A stretch of DNA of 52,389 nt. Source: Streptomyces harenosi (GTDB taxonomy: Bacteria; Actinomycetota; Actinomycetes; Streptomycetales; Streptomycetaceae). Position 1 is the stretch's first letter; every line of letters starts with the position of its first letter. The stretch spans positions 1-52,389 of the forward strand of contig NZ_WYCT01000009.1 of assembly GCF_011008945.1 (NCBI RefSeq), written 5' to 3'. Both the position numbers and the translations under genes were made by a program. The notes beneath the pieces are model-generated. The model did not search any database, was not told the DNA's origin, and saw nothing but the letters and a program-made list of their open reading frames with translations. This document shows positions 1 through 8,348 of this stretch, in pieces.

Positions 1-29
1 CGGCAGCGTCAGATGTGTATAAGCGACAG
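1..29 (+). other. Nextera/Tn5 sequencing adapter remnant
   Basis: The first 29 bases match the 3' 29 bases of the Illumina Nextera read-1 adapter, ending in the Tn5 mosaic end AGATGTGTATAAGAGACAG, with one mismatch (C for A at base 24). This is library-construction sequence and not genome. It shows that base 1 is a raw contig end. An apparent ATG at base 13 lies inside the adapter and must not be used as a start codon. Confidence 0.95.
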
Positions 30-30
30 G

Positions 31-387
31 CCCCGCACCGTCCACCTGCTCCAGCGCAAGACGACCAAGGTCGGCGCCGGGCTGGGCAGGACCACCGGCT
101 GGATCCACCGCACCGAGCTCAGGCACCGCGGCGTCACCATGGTCCCCGGCGTCCGCTACGACCGCATCGACGACGCCGGACTGCACATCACCGTCGGCGG
201 GGAGAGCACCGTCCTGGCCGTCGACACCATCGTCCTGTGCACCGGCCAGGAGCCGCGCCGGGAGCTGTACGAGGAGCTGGCCGCCGCCGGCCGCGAGGCA
301 CACCTGATCGGCGGCGCCGACGTGGCCGCCGAACTGGACGCCAAGCGCGCCGTCAAGCAGGGCACCGAGCTGGCGGCGGCCCTGTAG
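31..387 (+). CDS. 2,4-dienoyl-CoA reductase (FadH-like), 3' fragment
   Basis: This is the last 118 residues of an FAD/NADPH-binding oxidoreductase. The fragment carries a dinucleotide-fold strand ending IVLCTGQEPR, then LIGGADVAAELDAKRAVKQG before the stop. That ending is typical of the C-terminal Rossmann part of NADPH-dependent 2,4-dienoyl-CoA reductases (old-yellow-enzyme type, about 670 residues), which reduce 2,4-dienoyl-CoA intermediates in the oxidation of unsaturated fatty acids. The TIM-barrel, Fe-S and FMN parts lie beyond the contig end. The gene is cut by the contig boundary, not by mutation. The family call rests only on the C-terminus, so a related NADH:flavin oxidoreductase is the alternative. 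Confidence 0.75.
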   Translation, partial: PRTVHLLQRKTTKVGAGLGRTTGWIHRTELRHRGVTMVPGVRYDRIDDAGLHITVGGESTVLAVDTIVLCTGQEPRRELYEELAAAGREAHLIGGADVAAELDAKRAVKQGTELAAAL

Positions 388-415
388 GCGCCGGGGCCGT
401 CCCTAGGATGACGTC

Positions 416-967
416 ATGTCACTCCCGCACGCGATCCTCACCGCCCTGCTCGAGAAGCCGTCGTCGGGGCTGGAGCTGACCCGCCGGTTCGACAGGTCGA
501 TCGGCTACTTCTGGTCGGCGACGCACCAGCAGATCTATCGCGAGCTGGGGAAGCTGGAGGCCGACGGCCTGATCCGCGCCCTGCCGTCCGAGCAGCCGGC
601 CCGCGGGCAGAAGAAGAGCTACGAGGTCCTGCCCGCGGGCCGCGACGAACTGGCCCGCTGGACCGCGACGGCCCAGGACCCCAGGCCCATGCGCGACCCG
701 CTCCCGCTGCGCCTGCGGGCCGCCGCCGTCGTCGGCACCACGGGCCTGGAGGCCGACCTGCGGCGCCACCTGGAGCTGCACGAGCGCCGGCTGGCCCGGT
801 ACCGGGAGATCGAGAAGCGGGACTTCCCGCCCGGCAAGGACGGCACCGAGGACCGGCTGCGGCATCTGGTGCTCCGGGCGGGCATCGACCTGGAGACGTT
901 CTGGACCCAGTGGCTGCGCCACGCGCTGGCGGAATTCGCCGACCTGCCCGGCAGCGAGCCCGCCTGA
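416..967 (+). CDS. PadR family transcriptional regulator
   Basis: The 183-residue protein opens with the PadR winged helix: AILTALLEKPSSGLEL, then FWSATHQQIYRELGKLEADG and a wing containing KKSYEVLPAGRDEL. A C-terminal helical dimerisation region with FWTQWLRHALAEF follows. This matches the PadR-s1/Vir (AphA-like) architecture of about 180 residues. Such proteins usually repress a neighbouring transport, detoxification or lipid gene. It lies 28 bp after the dienoyl-CoA reductase on the same strand, so it may sense a fatty or aromatic acyl compound, but the target is unknown. The ATG start follows a weak purine-rich stretch (AGGATGA). Confidence 0.9.
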   Translation: MSLPHAILTALLEKPSSGLELTRRFDRSIGYFWSATHQQIYRELGKLEADGLIRALPSEQPARGQKKSYEVLPAGRDELARWTATAQDPRPMRDPLPLRLRAAAVVGTTGLEADLRRHLELHERRLARYREIEKRDFPPGKDGTEDRLRHLVLRAGIDLETFWTQWLRHALAEFADLPGSEPA

Positions 968-1000
968 GGGGGCGCCGCGGTCACGGCCGGGCGGCGGCCC

Positions 1001-1555
1001 TCAGAAGCGGTGCGGCTCGGCGCGGCGGCGCAGGAACCACCCCGCGGCGATGACCCCCGACCCGGCCAGCGCGCCGCCCGCCACCAGGGTGGCGGTGCCG
1101 TGGTCCCGCACCGCCCCGCCCACGCCGCCGAGGACACCGCGCGACGGCGAGGCCGTGGCGGCCGGGGCCGCCGACCGGGTGGGGGAGGGGTCGGACGCCG
1201 GGCCGACGATGACCGCCTGGGTTCCGGCGGTGTCGTTGTTCGAGCACAGGACGATGACCGTATAGGTGCCCGGGGCCACGCCCGGCCACGCGGCGGTCTG
1301 CGCGGCGGCGGTCCCCGACAGCGCCACCTGCCGCCCCTGGGCGAAACTCGTCTGCCTGCTGTCGAGCAGCGCCGCGGTGCCCCAGCTGCCGTTGATCCGG
1401 CCGCAGGCGCTCGTCGAGACGGAGACCGTCGAACCGGCCGTGCTCACGGAGATCCCGGACGCCGCCGAGACCGGCCCCGCGGCCAGGACGACGGGCAGCA
1501 CGGCGGCGGCCGCCACGGCCGGACCCGGGCGGAGGAGTGACGGGGAGATGCGCAT
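1001..1555 (-). CDS. Secreted protein with C-terminal membrane anchor
   Basis: The 184-residue protein has a Sec signal peptide (residues about 1-32, ending AAGPVSAASG) and a Ser/Thr/Val-rich beta domain (about 33-120) with two Cys, in SACGRI and VLCSNN, that may form a disulphide. A Pro/Ala/Ser/Thr linker, a hydrophobic helix (about 155-173) and a basic tail (FLRRRAEPHRF) follow. It is therefore predicted to be a cell-surface protein anchored by one C-terminal helix. No LPXTG-type sortase motif precedes the helix. It ends 34 bp from the convergent PadR gene. Similar short proteins are common in Streptomyces and have no assigned function. Confidence 0.75.
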   Translation of the reverse strand: MRISPSLLRPGPAVAAAAVLPVVLAAGPVSAASGISVSTAGSTVSVSTSACGRINGSWGTAALLDSRQTSFAQGRQVALSGTAAAQTAAWPGVAPGTYTVIVLCSNNDTAGTQAVIVGPASDPSPTRSAAPAATASPSRGVLGGVGGAVRDHGTATLVAGGALAGSGVIAAGWFLRRRAEPHRF

Positions 1556-1719
1556 GTGGACTGCCTGCCCTCCGGCGGCACGGTCGGCGGTACGTCCCTT
1601 GCGCCGCCGATCGGAGACGCCCGTGCTGCCTCACCGGCAGCCAACAGGGCCGCGGCCGCGCCCGCATGCCGGGCGCCCCCGCCCAGGTGACGGCCCGGGC
1701 CCGCCGGCGGGCGGCGGCC

Positions 1720-2772
1720 TCACCGGCGGCCTCCCGTCGTCACCGTCCGCTCCGCCGAGAAGCCGCCCCAGGTACCGTCGGGCAGCTTGGCCCGCAGCCG
1801 CACCCGGTGGGTGACACCGGCCTCCTGCCCGGCGTAGAAGCTGTACTCGGCCCGGTCGCGCGGGGCCTTGCCGCCGAACACCAGCGAGGTGGCCACCCGC
1901 CCGTCGAGGTGGATCTGGTACTCGGTGACCAGGCCGTCCGTGCGCGGCGGGGTCCAGACGAGGTCGATGTAGTACGCGCCGTCGGCCCGGTGGCTGCTCG
2001 CGCGCAGGCCGGTGGGGGCGGTGGCCCGTCCGTCGTCGATGCCGGGCGTGGTGAGGCGGACGGCGGGGCCGGCGGGGGAGAGGTTGTCGGCCGCGTCGCG
2101 GGCCCGGACGGTGAAGGAGTAGCGGGTGCCGGGCCGCAGCCCCGTCACGACGGCCGCCGTCTGTCCGCCGCCCACGCTGTGGATCTTGCTGCCGCCCTGG
2201 TAGATGTCGTACGACGCCACGCCCCGGTCGTCCCGCGCCGCCGACCAGGAGAGCTGGACGACCCGGCCGCCGGCCGCCCGGCCCGTGACCCGCTCCGGAC
2301 GCGTCGGCGCCGAGCGGTCGGCCGCGACCGCCGCGGGCGTCGTGGCCCGCACCTCGCGGCTGCTCGGCCCGAGCCGCCCGTCGGCGTCCCGTGCCCGCAC
2401 CGTGAAGACGTACGCGGTCGACGGCCGCAGCCGGGTCACGTCCACCATGCGCGCCGAACCGGCCACCTCCGTCACCTTCGCGCGGCCCCGGTACACCTCG
2501 TAGCGCTCGGCCCCGGCGACCGCGTTCCACATCACGTGCACACTGGTCGCGCTGCCCGCCTGCGCGGTGACGCCCGTCGGCGCCCCCGGCAGCGGACCGC
2601 CCCCCTCACCGGCGCCCGCGCCCCAGCCGCAGGAGGCCACCAGCGCGAGCGCCGAGCAGAGCAGGGCGCAGCGACGCCAGGCCGCGGCGGGAGGCGACGG
2701 CGAGGAGGAGCCGCCGGCGGTCTGCGGAGCGGCGGGGACATCGACGACGTCGGCGGCGGATACGCCTCGCAC
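1720..2772 (-). CDS. Lipoprotein with three fibronectin type III domains
   Basis: The 350-residue protein starts at GTG 2772, chosen because a GGGAGGG ribosome site sits 6-7 bases upstream; the same frame stays open further 5' but without homology. A basic, hydrophobic segment ends in a lipobox (ALVASC), so it is probably a lipoprotein. Three FN3 repeats follow, each with the family pattern YEVYRG/YDIYQG/YQIHLD, then Y.FTVRARD. In Streptomyces, FN3 modules usually act as spacers in secreted carbohydrate-active enzymes; here no catalytic domain is attached. It is divergent from a GH75 chitosanase, so a polysaccharide-binding surface role is plausible but unproven. The N-region before the hydrophobic core is unusually long, about 30 residues. 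Confidence 0.8.
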   Translation of the reverse strand: MRGVSAADVVDVPAAPQTAGGSSSPSPPAAAWRRCALLCSALALVASCGWGAGAGEGGGPLPGAPTGVTAQAGSATSVHVMWNAVAGAERYEVYRGRAKVTEVAGSARMVDVTRLRPSTAYVFTVRARDADGRLGPSSREVRATTPAAVAADRSAPTRPERVTGRAAGGRVVQLSWSAARDDRGVASYDIYQGGSKIHSVGGGQTAAVVTGLRPGTRYSFTVRARDAADNLSPAGPAVRLTTPGIDDGRATAPTGLRASSHRADGAYYIDLVWTPPRTDGLVTEYQIHLDGRVATSLVFGGKAPRDRAEYSFYAGQEAGVTHRVRLRAKLPDGTWGGFSAERTVTTGGRR

Positions 2773-3133
2773 GGCAGCCCTCCCGGAACGGCGCGACGGC
2801 AATGGTCCGGACCAATATGACGGTGTTGGCGCGACCGCATCAAGAGGGCGCCGTTGGTGACCACCCCCGGGAGTTACGTATGCTGAAACCCCGTACGGCC
2901 GAAGACCCCACGAGGGCTGGGGAGTTCGAGCCGGTGGCGCGGACCGCTGTCGTCGCTGATGCCGCGCCGGCGCGGGCGGCCGGGCGGCCGGAACCGGCAC
3001 AGGCGCGGCCGCCCGGCCGCCCGTGAAGCGGCACGGGGCCGTACGCCGTCTGGCCCCCGATGCTGGACGCGTGATCGATCCGGGACCACATTTGGGCGGA
3101 AAGTCCGCTCTGTCCCCCACGGAAGGCCCCCTC
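2773..3133. other. Divergent intergenic region
   Basis: About 360 bp separate the divergent FN3 lipoprotein and chitosanase genes. It must hold both promoters. A 48-codon ORF (ATG 2880 to stop 3026, preceded by GGGAG) could be a small gene, but its Ala/Pro/Arg-rich translation resembles nothing I recognise. A large stem-loop covers its end. Confidence 0.4.
2974..3022. repeat. 17-bp perfect inverted repeat (stem-loop)
   Basis: GGGCGGCCGGGCGGCCG at 2974-2990 is exactly complementary to 3006-3022, with a 15-base loop. There is no U-tract. In high-GC actinomycetes such hairpins can terminate transcription. Here it lies between divergent genes, so it may insulate the two promoters or mark the end of the small ORF that stops at 3026. 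Confidence 0.7.
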
Positions 3134-3940
3134 GTGCGTGTCCAGTCGCTGACCCTGGTGGCGGCCGGCGCCGCCCTGCTCGTCCCGACGGCACCCGGCG
3201 CGCCCCCGTCACCGCAGCAGCAGCCGCGGTCCCAGACCCGCGCGGAACCGGCGCACGCGGAACCGGCCCGCGCCGCCCCGGCCCGTCCGGAACCGGGCCG
3301 TGCCGACCGGTTCCGCCGGGGCCGGCTCCGTCCGGAACCGGCTCCGGAGCGCGAAGGAAGTGTCCGCGCCGCCGAACTGCTGGCCCGGGTGCGGAAGTGC
3401 GACCCCGTCTCCCGCGGCCGCTACCGCAGCGACGCCACGAAGCCCGCGACCATCCTGGTCTGCGGTACCCGGGACGCCGTCTTCTGGAAGGCGGACATGG
3501 ACATCGACTGCGACGGGCGGCCCGGGACCCGCTGCAACCACCGCACCGACCGCTCCTTCACCGCCGCCACCGCCTTCCCCGGGTCCGACGGCCGCCCGCT
3601 CGACGCCGAACGCCTCCCCTACATCGTGGTACCCGGCCCCGGCCCGCTCTGGGACCACCGCGCGCACGGCGTCCGGGGCGGGTCGGTCGCGGCCGTGGTC
3701 CACGGTGACCGGGTGCGGTACGCGGTCGTCGGCGACACCGGGCCGCGCGACATCATCGGCGAGGCGTCCTACGCCGCCGCCCGGGCCCTGGGCATCGATC
3801 CCGACCCGCACACCGGCGGCACACCCTCCGGGGTGACCTACATCGTCTTCAAGGGCAGCCGCGTCCGACCTCTCGAGGACCGGGCCGCCGCCGCACTGAC
3901 CGGGGAACGGCTGGCCCGGCGGTTCGCCCGCGGCGACTGA
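3134..3940 (+). CDS. Secreted GH75-type chitosanase
   Basis: The 268-residue protein starts at GTG 3134, with GGAAGG upstream, giving a signal peptide (about residues 1-22). A low-complexity Ala/Pro/Glu/Arg linker with repeated EPA/PARPEP motifs runs to about residue 80. The rest is a glycoside hydrolase family 75 domain, recognised from FWKADMDIDCDG, TAFPGSDGRPLDAERLPY and AVVGDTGPRDIIGEASY. In GH75 the catalytic acid residues are an Asp and a Glu; the best candidates are the Asp of GDTGP and the Glu of IGEASY. The family endo-hydrolyses chitosan, releasing oligosaccharides outside the cell. It is divergent from the FN3 lipoprotein. Confidence 0.85.
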   Translation: MRVQSLTLVAAGAALLVPTAPGAPPSPQQQPRSQTRAEPAHAEPARAAPARPEPGRADRFRRGRLRPEPAPEREGSVRAAELLARVRKCDPVSRGRYRSDATKPATILVCGTRDAVFWKADMDIDCDGRPGTRCNHRTDRSFTAATAFPGSDGRPLDAERLPYIVVPGPGPLWDHRAHGVRGGSVAAVVHGDRVRYAVVGDTGPRDIIGEASYAAARALGIDPDPHTGGTPSGVTYIVFKGSRVRPLEDRAAAALTGERLARRFARGD

Positions 3941-4061
3941 GACGCCGGCTCCTGCCGGGCGCCCGCCCAGGGGCACCACCGCCGGCCCGCGCCCCCGCCG
4001 TGCCGTGCCGGACCGACGGTGGACCATCCCTGTGCGACGATCACCCAGCCGGAGCAGACCC

Positions 4062-4702
4062 ATGTCGGCAGCCCGCGGACGGACCGGACGACCGCCCCTG
4101 ACGAAGGAGCGCAAGGCGGAGATCCGGCTGGAGATCGCCCGCGCGGCGGTCGACCTCTTCGTCTCCCAGGGCGTCACGGCGACGACGGGCGAGCAGATCG
4201 GGCGGGCGGTCGGTGTCTCCGCGCGCACCGTGTGGCGCTACTTCCCGAGCAAGGAGAGCTGTGTCCGCCCCCTGCTGGCGGCCGGCGTCGACGTGATCGC
4301 CGCCCGGTTGGGGCAGTGGCGCCCCGGCCGCTGGAGGAGGCGTTCGACTTCGGCCGGGACCTCGCCGGCGACGACCGCCTGCTGCCGGGTCCCGACCCCG
4401 CCGCCGTCGGAGCGCTGGTGCGGCTGACCCGCACCGAACCGGGACTGCGCGCGGTCTGGCTCCAGACGTACGACGAGGCCGAGCCGGTCTTCGCCCGCGC
4501 CCTCGCCGAGCGGGCCGGGCTGCCCGCCGGCGACCTGCGCCCGGCCGTCCAGGCGGCCATGTTCGACGCGGCACTGCGCGCGGCGGTCGAACACCACGCC
4601 TGGCACGCCGCCGGCCCGGCCCCCGCCCCCGCGGAGGCGAGGGCCGAACTGGCCGCCGCCTTGCGTTCGGCCCTCGCCGTGGCGACGCAGGGGCTCGCCT
4701 GA
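4062..4702 (+). pseudogene. TetR family regulator, frameshifted
   Basis: The N-terminal TetR DNA-binding domain reads from ATG 4062 (GGAG upstream) through TTGEQIGRAVGVSARTVWRYFPSKE. The reading frame is then lost near 4320, in a GCCCCGGCC stretch. The ligand-binding half continues in the +2 frame from PLEEAFDF to the stop at 4702 (TEPGLRAVWLQTYDEAEPVF is a typical MftR-like C-terminal pattern). A single missing base around 4318-4328 would restore a protein of about 213 residues. As written, the ORF would end at 4427 with a nonsense tail. It could be a real inactivating mutation or an assembly error in a C/G run. Its likely target would be a neighbouring gene. Confidence 0.8.
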
Positions 4703-4761
4703 GGGAGGCCGTGCGGCCGCACCCCCGCGGGGCCCCGCACCAGGGCACGGGTGCGGCCCCG

Positions 4762-7077
4762 TCAGGCGCGCACGACCCGCCAGCGGTTGTCGGCCGACCC
4801 GTTGTCCGAGTCCTGGACGGCGAAGGCGCCGACGGCGGTGGAGCCGTTCGCCACGCCGAGCAGCTTGCCGCTGTGCACATTGCGGATCTTGTACGTGCCG
4901 TCGCCCTGGTCGAGAAGGACCCACCGGTGGTCGGCGGTGCCGTTGTCGGACCACTGCAGGACGGGGGCGCCGTCGGCCGTGGACATGTCCAGCACGCCGA
5001 GCACCTTGCCGCTGTGGACGTTGCGGAACCGGAAGGCGTTCCCGTCGGGGACCATCTCCCAGTCGTGGTCGGCGGTGCCGTTGTCGCTCCACTGGAGGGC
5101 CCGGGCGCCGTCGGCGGTCGACATCCCGTCGATGCCCAGCAGGAGGCCGCTGGCCGCGTTGACGAGGTGGACCGCGCCGGCACCACTGGTGTTCCAGTAG
5201 ACGGTGTAGTTGTGGCCCTGCGCGTCGTGGAAGGGGCCGAGGCCCACGGTGGCGCCGTCGGCGGTGGCGGTGAAGGAGAGTGCCGTGGCGCTGGTCCGCC
5301 TGACCGAGGACACGTCCAGGGCCGGGAGGGCGGTCAGGGCGGTGTTGCCGTAGTTGCCGGACAGCACGACCGGGCCGTAGGTGACCGCGCCGACGCCGGG
5401 GTTGTCGTTGGCGGGCCGCACCGCGATCCGCATGGGCAACCGGACCGTGACGGTGTCACCGGAGGTCCAGGCGCGCTCCAGGGTCGCGTAACTGCCGGGA
5501 TTCGCGGCGATGTTCTGCACGGTGCCGTTGACGCTGACGACGGCCCCCGTCGTCCATCCGGGGATACGGATGCGCATCGCCCAGTTCCCGCCGACCGCGC
5601 CGGTGACCCGCAGGGTCGTGGTGTCGCCGGCCGGGTACGTGGTGGTCTGGGTGACGGTGATGCCGCGCTGCGTCCAGGTGAGCACCGAGGGCACGAACAT
5701 GTTGACCGTCAGCGTGGTGCCGGAGTGGAAGTACACCGAGTCCATCAGCCGGGTGTGTACTTCCACTCCCGTGCCCTGGCAGCACCAGAAGGTGGTGTAG
5801 TCGGTGCTCCAGGTACCGCCGCCCCACGCCGGGCCCACACCGCGCCGGGCGCCGGGCCTGAGCGGCGTGAAGTAGGTGATGTGGCCGTGCGGATCGGCCG
5901 GGTTCTGGTTGCCGATGATGTGGTTGAGCCAGGCTTGTTCGTAGTAGTCGAAGAGCGCGGCCCGGTCCGGCGTCAGCGTGAACAGCTCCCGGGTGAGCGT
6001 GAGCATGTTGACGGTGTTGCAGCTTTCGCAGGTGTCGTTGGCCAGGTGGGCGGCGATCGCGTGCGGAGCGCGGAAGTGCTCGGCCTGGCTGTTGCCGCCG
6101 ATGGCGTAGGTGTGCGCGGTGACGCACATGTTCCAGGCGTTGGCGGCGATGTCCCGGTAGCGCGTCTCGCCGGTGGCCTTGTAGGTGCGAACGGCGCCGA
6201 TCCACTTCGGCACCTGCGTGTTGGCGTGCAGTCCGGCCAGCGCGTCCCGGTTCGCCGCCAGCGGGTCGAACACCGCGGCGTGGTCGAAGCGCCGGGCGAC
6301 GGTGAGCCACCGCGGGTCACCGGTCTGCTGGTACAGGTCGCTCAGGACGGCGTTCATGCCCCCGAACTCGGTGCCCAGCATGGCCTGCATCTGCGCGGTG
6401 CTCAGCCGGCCCGTGCGGGTGTCGACCCAGCCCGCCAGGGCGAGCAGCACGTCGCGGGCCTGGGTGCTGCCGAGGTGCCGCCACACGTCCAGCAGACCGG
6501 TCATCGTCTTGTGGATGGTGTAGTACGGCACGTTGCCGTTCTTCAGCGTACGGGCCTCGAGCGCGGAGAAGTCCGACTCGGGATAGCCGGAGAGGTATCC
6601 GGCGCCGAAGCCCGCGGCACCGTTGTTGGCCTGGCACTTGGCCAGCTCGGCGACCATGTACAGGGCCTTGTCGCGGACCGCCGTGTCGCCCGTCACGGCG
6701 TACAGCTGCGCCCAGGCGGTGAGGAAGTGGCCCTGGACGTGGCTGCGGAAGGGGAAGTCGGGGGCCTCCCAGCCGCCGGTGGGGGCCGCACCCCTGGTCG
6801 ACAGGCGGTGGTTGGCGCGGAAGTTGTACAGCAGCCGGTCGACGTCGACGTACCGCAGGTAGGCCGCTGTGCGGTTCTGGTTGTCGAGCCACCGGCTCGC
6901 GGTCAGCCGGACCTGTCCGAGGTCGAAGGGCAGCGCCTTGGCTCCGATGTCGCCGCGGACCGGAGGGAGGGACGCCGCCCGGGCGGCGGTGCCGCCGGCG
7001 AGGGGCCCGGCGGCGGTGGCGGCAGCGGTGACTCCGGCGATCTGGAGCAACCGTCGCCTGCTGACGTTCGAGGACAT
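4762..7077 (-). CDS. GH127 beta-L-arabinofuranosidase with ricin-type lectin domain
   Basis: The 771-residue secreted enzyme begins with a twin-arginine signal (SRRRLLQIAG, cleavage near ARAAS). Residues about 45-630 form the GH127 (DUF1680) (alpha/alpha)6 barrel plus beta domains. The zinc/catalytic signatures are intact: Glu and Cys of CESCN and the Cys pair of WCCQGTG. These correspond to the E-x-C and C-C ligands of the Bifidobacterium enzyme HypBA1, where one Cys is the nucleophile. The last 140 residues hold three repeats ending DHDW, DHRW and DNRW, a beta-trefoil ricin-B-like carbohydrate-binding module. It probably removes beta-L-arabinofuranosyl units from plant glycans or glycoproteins outside the cell. 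A palindrome upstream suggests sugar-responsive repression. Confidence 0.9.
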   Translation of the reverse strand: MSSNVSRRRLLQIAGVTAAATAAGPLAGGTAARAASLPPVRGDIGAKALPFDLGQVRLTASRWLDNQNRTAAYLRYVDVDRLLYNFRANHRLSTRGAAPTGGWEAPDFPFRSHVQGHFLTAWAQLYAVTGDTAVRDKALYMVAELAKCQANNGAAGFGAGYLSGYPESDFSALEARTLKNGNVPYYTIHKTMTGLLDVWRHLGSTQARDVLLALAGWVDTRTGRLSTAQMQAMLGTEFGGMNAVLSDLYQQTGDPRWLTVARRFDHAAVFDPLAANRDALAGLHANTQVPKWIGAVRTYKATGETRYRDIAANAWNMCVTAHTYAIGGNSQAEHFRAPHAIAAHLANDTCESCNTVNMLTLTRELFTLTPDRAALFDYYEQAWLNHIIGNQNPADPHGHITYFTPLRPGARRGVGPAWGGGTWSTDYTTFWCCQGTGVEVHTRLMDSVYFHSGTTLTVNMFVPSVLTWTQRGITVTQTTTYPAGDTTTLRVTGAVGGNWAMRIRIPGWTTGAVVSVNGTVQNIAANPGSYATLERAWTSGDTVTVRLPMRIAVRPANDNPGVGAVTYGPVVLSGNYGNTALTALPALDVSSVRRTSATALSFTATADGATVGLGPFHDAQGHNYTVYWNTSGAGAVHLVNAASGLLLGIDGMSTADGARALQWSDNGTADHDWEMVPDGNAFRFRNVHSGKVLGVLDMSTADGAPVLQWSDNGTADHRWVLLDQGDGTYKIRNVHSGKLLGVANGSTAVGAFAVQDSDNGSADNRWRVVRA

Positions 7078-7210
7078 GGGGCGCCTTTCGGTTCGGTGGT
7101 TCGGCCGAGGAGGACGGACCGGCCGGGGTGGCGCAGTGCTGTGGTGTGCGGATCTGTCGTGCGGTCGTGCGTGGAGCTGCCGTGCGGCACGAACGACCCA
7201 GGGCCGAAGT

Positions 7211-7228
7211 GGTTCGATATATCGAACC
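7211..7228. promoter_or_regulatory. 18-bp perfect palindrome, putative operator
   Basis: GGTTCGATATATCGAACC is fully self-complementary and lies 134 bp upstream of the GH127 start in the intergenic region. The AT-rich centre is striking in this GC-rich DNA. It is likely a dimeric repressor site for the arabinofuranosidase gene. The cognate regulator is not identified; the broken TetR gene downstream is one candidate. Confidence 0.6.
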
Positions 7229-7324
7229 CTGGTCGGTTTCTCAGACAGGGATGATCAGTCATCGATGTGGGATCGTCAATACTCCTCGCACGGACGAGTT
7301 TCTGGTCTTCGTTCGCAACTTGCG

Positions 7325-7520
7325 GGATCCCGGTGTGCCGGCCGAGGTGGACGAGTGCGTGAGCCGTGTGCAGGTGGGCCGTGCCCGCCCGCTCGTGCCA
7401 GCCGTGGGCCTCGAGCCGCCCCCGGGCGAGCCGCAGGGCGTCGACGGCCTCCTGCCGGCGCCCCTGGTTGAGATGGGCGAACGACACGTAGAACGTGGCG
7501 AACGTGATCGTGTCGCAGGA
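7325..7520 (-). pseudogene. TPR-domain C-terminal remnant
   Basis: On the minus strand an open stretch with no usable start (stop at 7521-7523) encodes FAHLNQGRRQEAVDALRLAR, then LEAHGWHERAGTAHLHTAHA. This resembles the tetratricopeptide tail of Streptomyces TPR/ATPase or XRE-TPR regulators. The rest of the gene is absent. It appears to be a relic left next to the GH127 gene. The remainder of 7078-7727 holds only the palindrome and the promoter of the next operon. Confidence 0.35.
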
Positions 7521-7649
7521 TCACTTCACGGTTCCCGACGCGGAGATCCCGCACATCGAGGGCCTGCTGGCAGTTCCCCGTGCCCGCGCGGAAGGAATAC
7601 GGCTGAACACCGGGGCGAAACGATCATTTCTGGAAAATCAACGATCGTA

Positions 7650-7678
7650 TTGAGGGTGGGGGGCCCGCTGCGTAGAGT
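7650..7678 (+). promoter_or_regulatory. Sigma-70-type promoter of the XRE operon
   Basis: TTGAGG (7650-7655) and TAGAGT (7673-7678) are separated by exactly 17 bp and lie about 50 bp before the GTG start at 7728. Direct ACGATC motifs around 7619 and 7641 upstream could be activator or repressor half-sites. Confidence 0.55.
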
Positions 7679-7727
7679 GGCGTGCGCACGACAGTCGTCG
7701 GTCCCCGACTTTTCCTGGAGTCCAAGG

Positions 7728-8348
7728 GTGGAAGCGGCCCCACCGCTGGTGCAGACGCTCCAGCGCCTGAGCACGCTCATCCAGGAGCACGGACTCGACC
7801 GGTCGGCGCTGCTCGACCCGGCCAAGCTCGCCGAGCAGACGGCTCTGCCGGAAGCAACGGTCCGTACCCTGCTGCGTGGAGAAGTGGCGGCGGTTCCCGG
7901 CGACAGCGTCAACGACCGTGTCCGAAGCCGCGTCAGGACACTCGCCCAGGCGTACATGAGGCGCACCGGCTTGCGGATGTCCGAGCTCGCCGCGCGCATC
8001 TCCGAACGCCTCGGGGTGTCCGAGGTCTGGGCGCGGCTGGTGTGCGACGGCAAGAAGGTGCCCAGTGTCGAGCTGCTGCACGGCCTGGTGGGGTTCTTCG
8101 ACGTCCAGGAAGGCGAGTCCTTCTTCACGGCTCCGGCCGATCAGGCCCTCAACCGTGCGCTGCTTCCCCTGGTGGACAGGTTGCGGAGCCCCGGGGGCGG
8201 TGATCCGGTGCTGGCCCTGATGGACCGCTACGGCGTACGGGCCACCGACCTGCGCATGCACGGCTCCCTCACCTTCGAGCAACTGGAACGCCTCCTCGAG
8301 GGAGTCTTCCGCTCAGTGGTGCCGGCGGAGGAAGGTCACGACCGATGA
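7728..8348 (+). CDS. XRE-like helix-turn-helix regulator
   Basis: The 206-residue protein starts at GTG 7728, with CTGGAG seven bases upstream; the frame stays open 5' but has no homology there. An N-terminal region (about 1-70) is followed by an XRE-type HTH (GLRMSELAARISERLGVSEV, then LVCDGKKVPSVELL) and a C-terminal helical part. In Streptomyces such proteins sit directly before a metallopeptidase-like gene, as here (ATGA overlap). The pair resembles XRE/ImmA-IrrE modules, where the peptidase cleaves or inactivates the regulator on a stress signal. It likely autoregulates this four-gene operon. Confidence 0.8.
   Translation: MEAAPPLVQTLQRLSTLIQEHGLDRSALLDPAKLAEQTALPEATVRTLLRGEVAAVPGDSVNDRVRSRVRTLAQAYMRRTGLRMSELAARISERLGVSEVWARLVCDGKKVPSVELLHGLVGFFDVQEGESFFTAPADQALNRALLPLVDRLRSPGGGDPVLALMDRYGVRATDLRMHGSLTFEQLERLLEGVFRSVVPAEEGHDR

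Noticed and set aside
13..387. ORF beginning at the ATG at base 13
   Set aside because: The start lies inside the sequencing adapter; only the part from base 31 is genomic coding sequence.
1001..1555. Sortase-anchored surface protein
   Set aside because: A C-terminal helix and basic tail exist, but no LPXTG or LAXTG motif precedes them.
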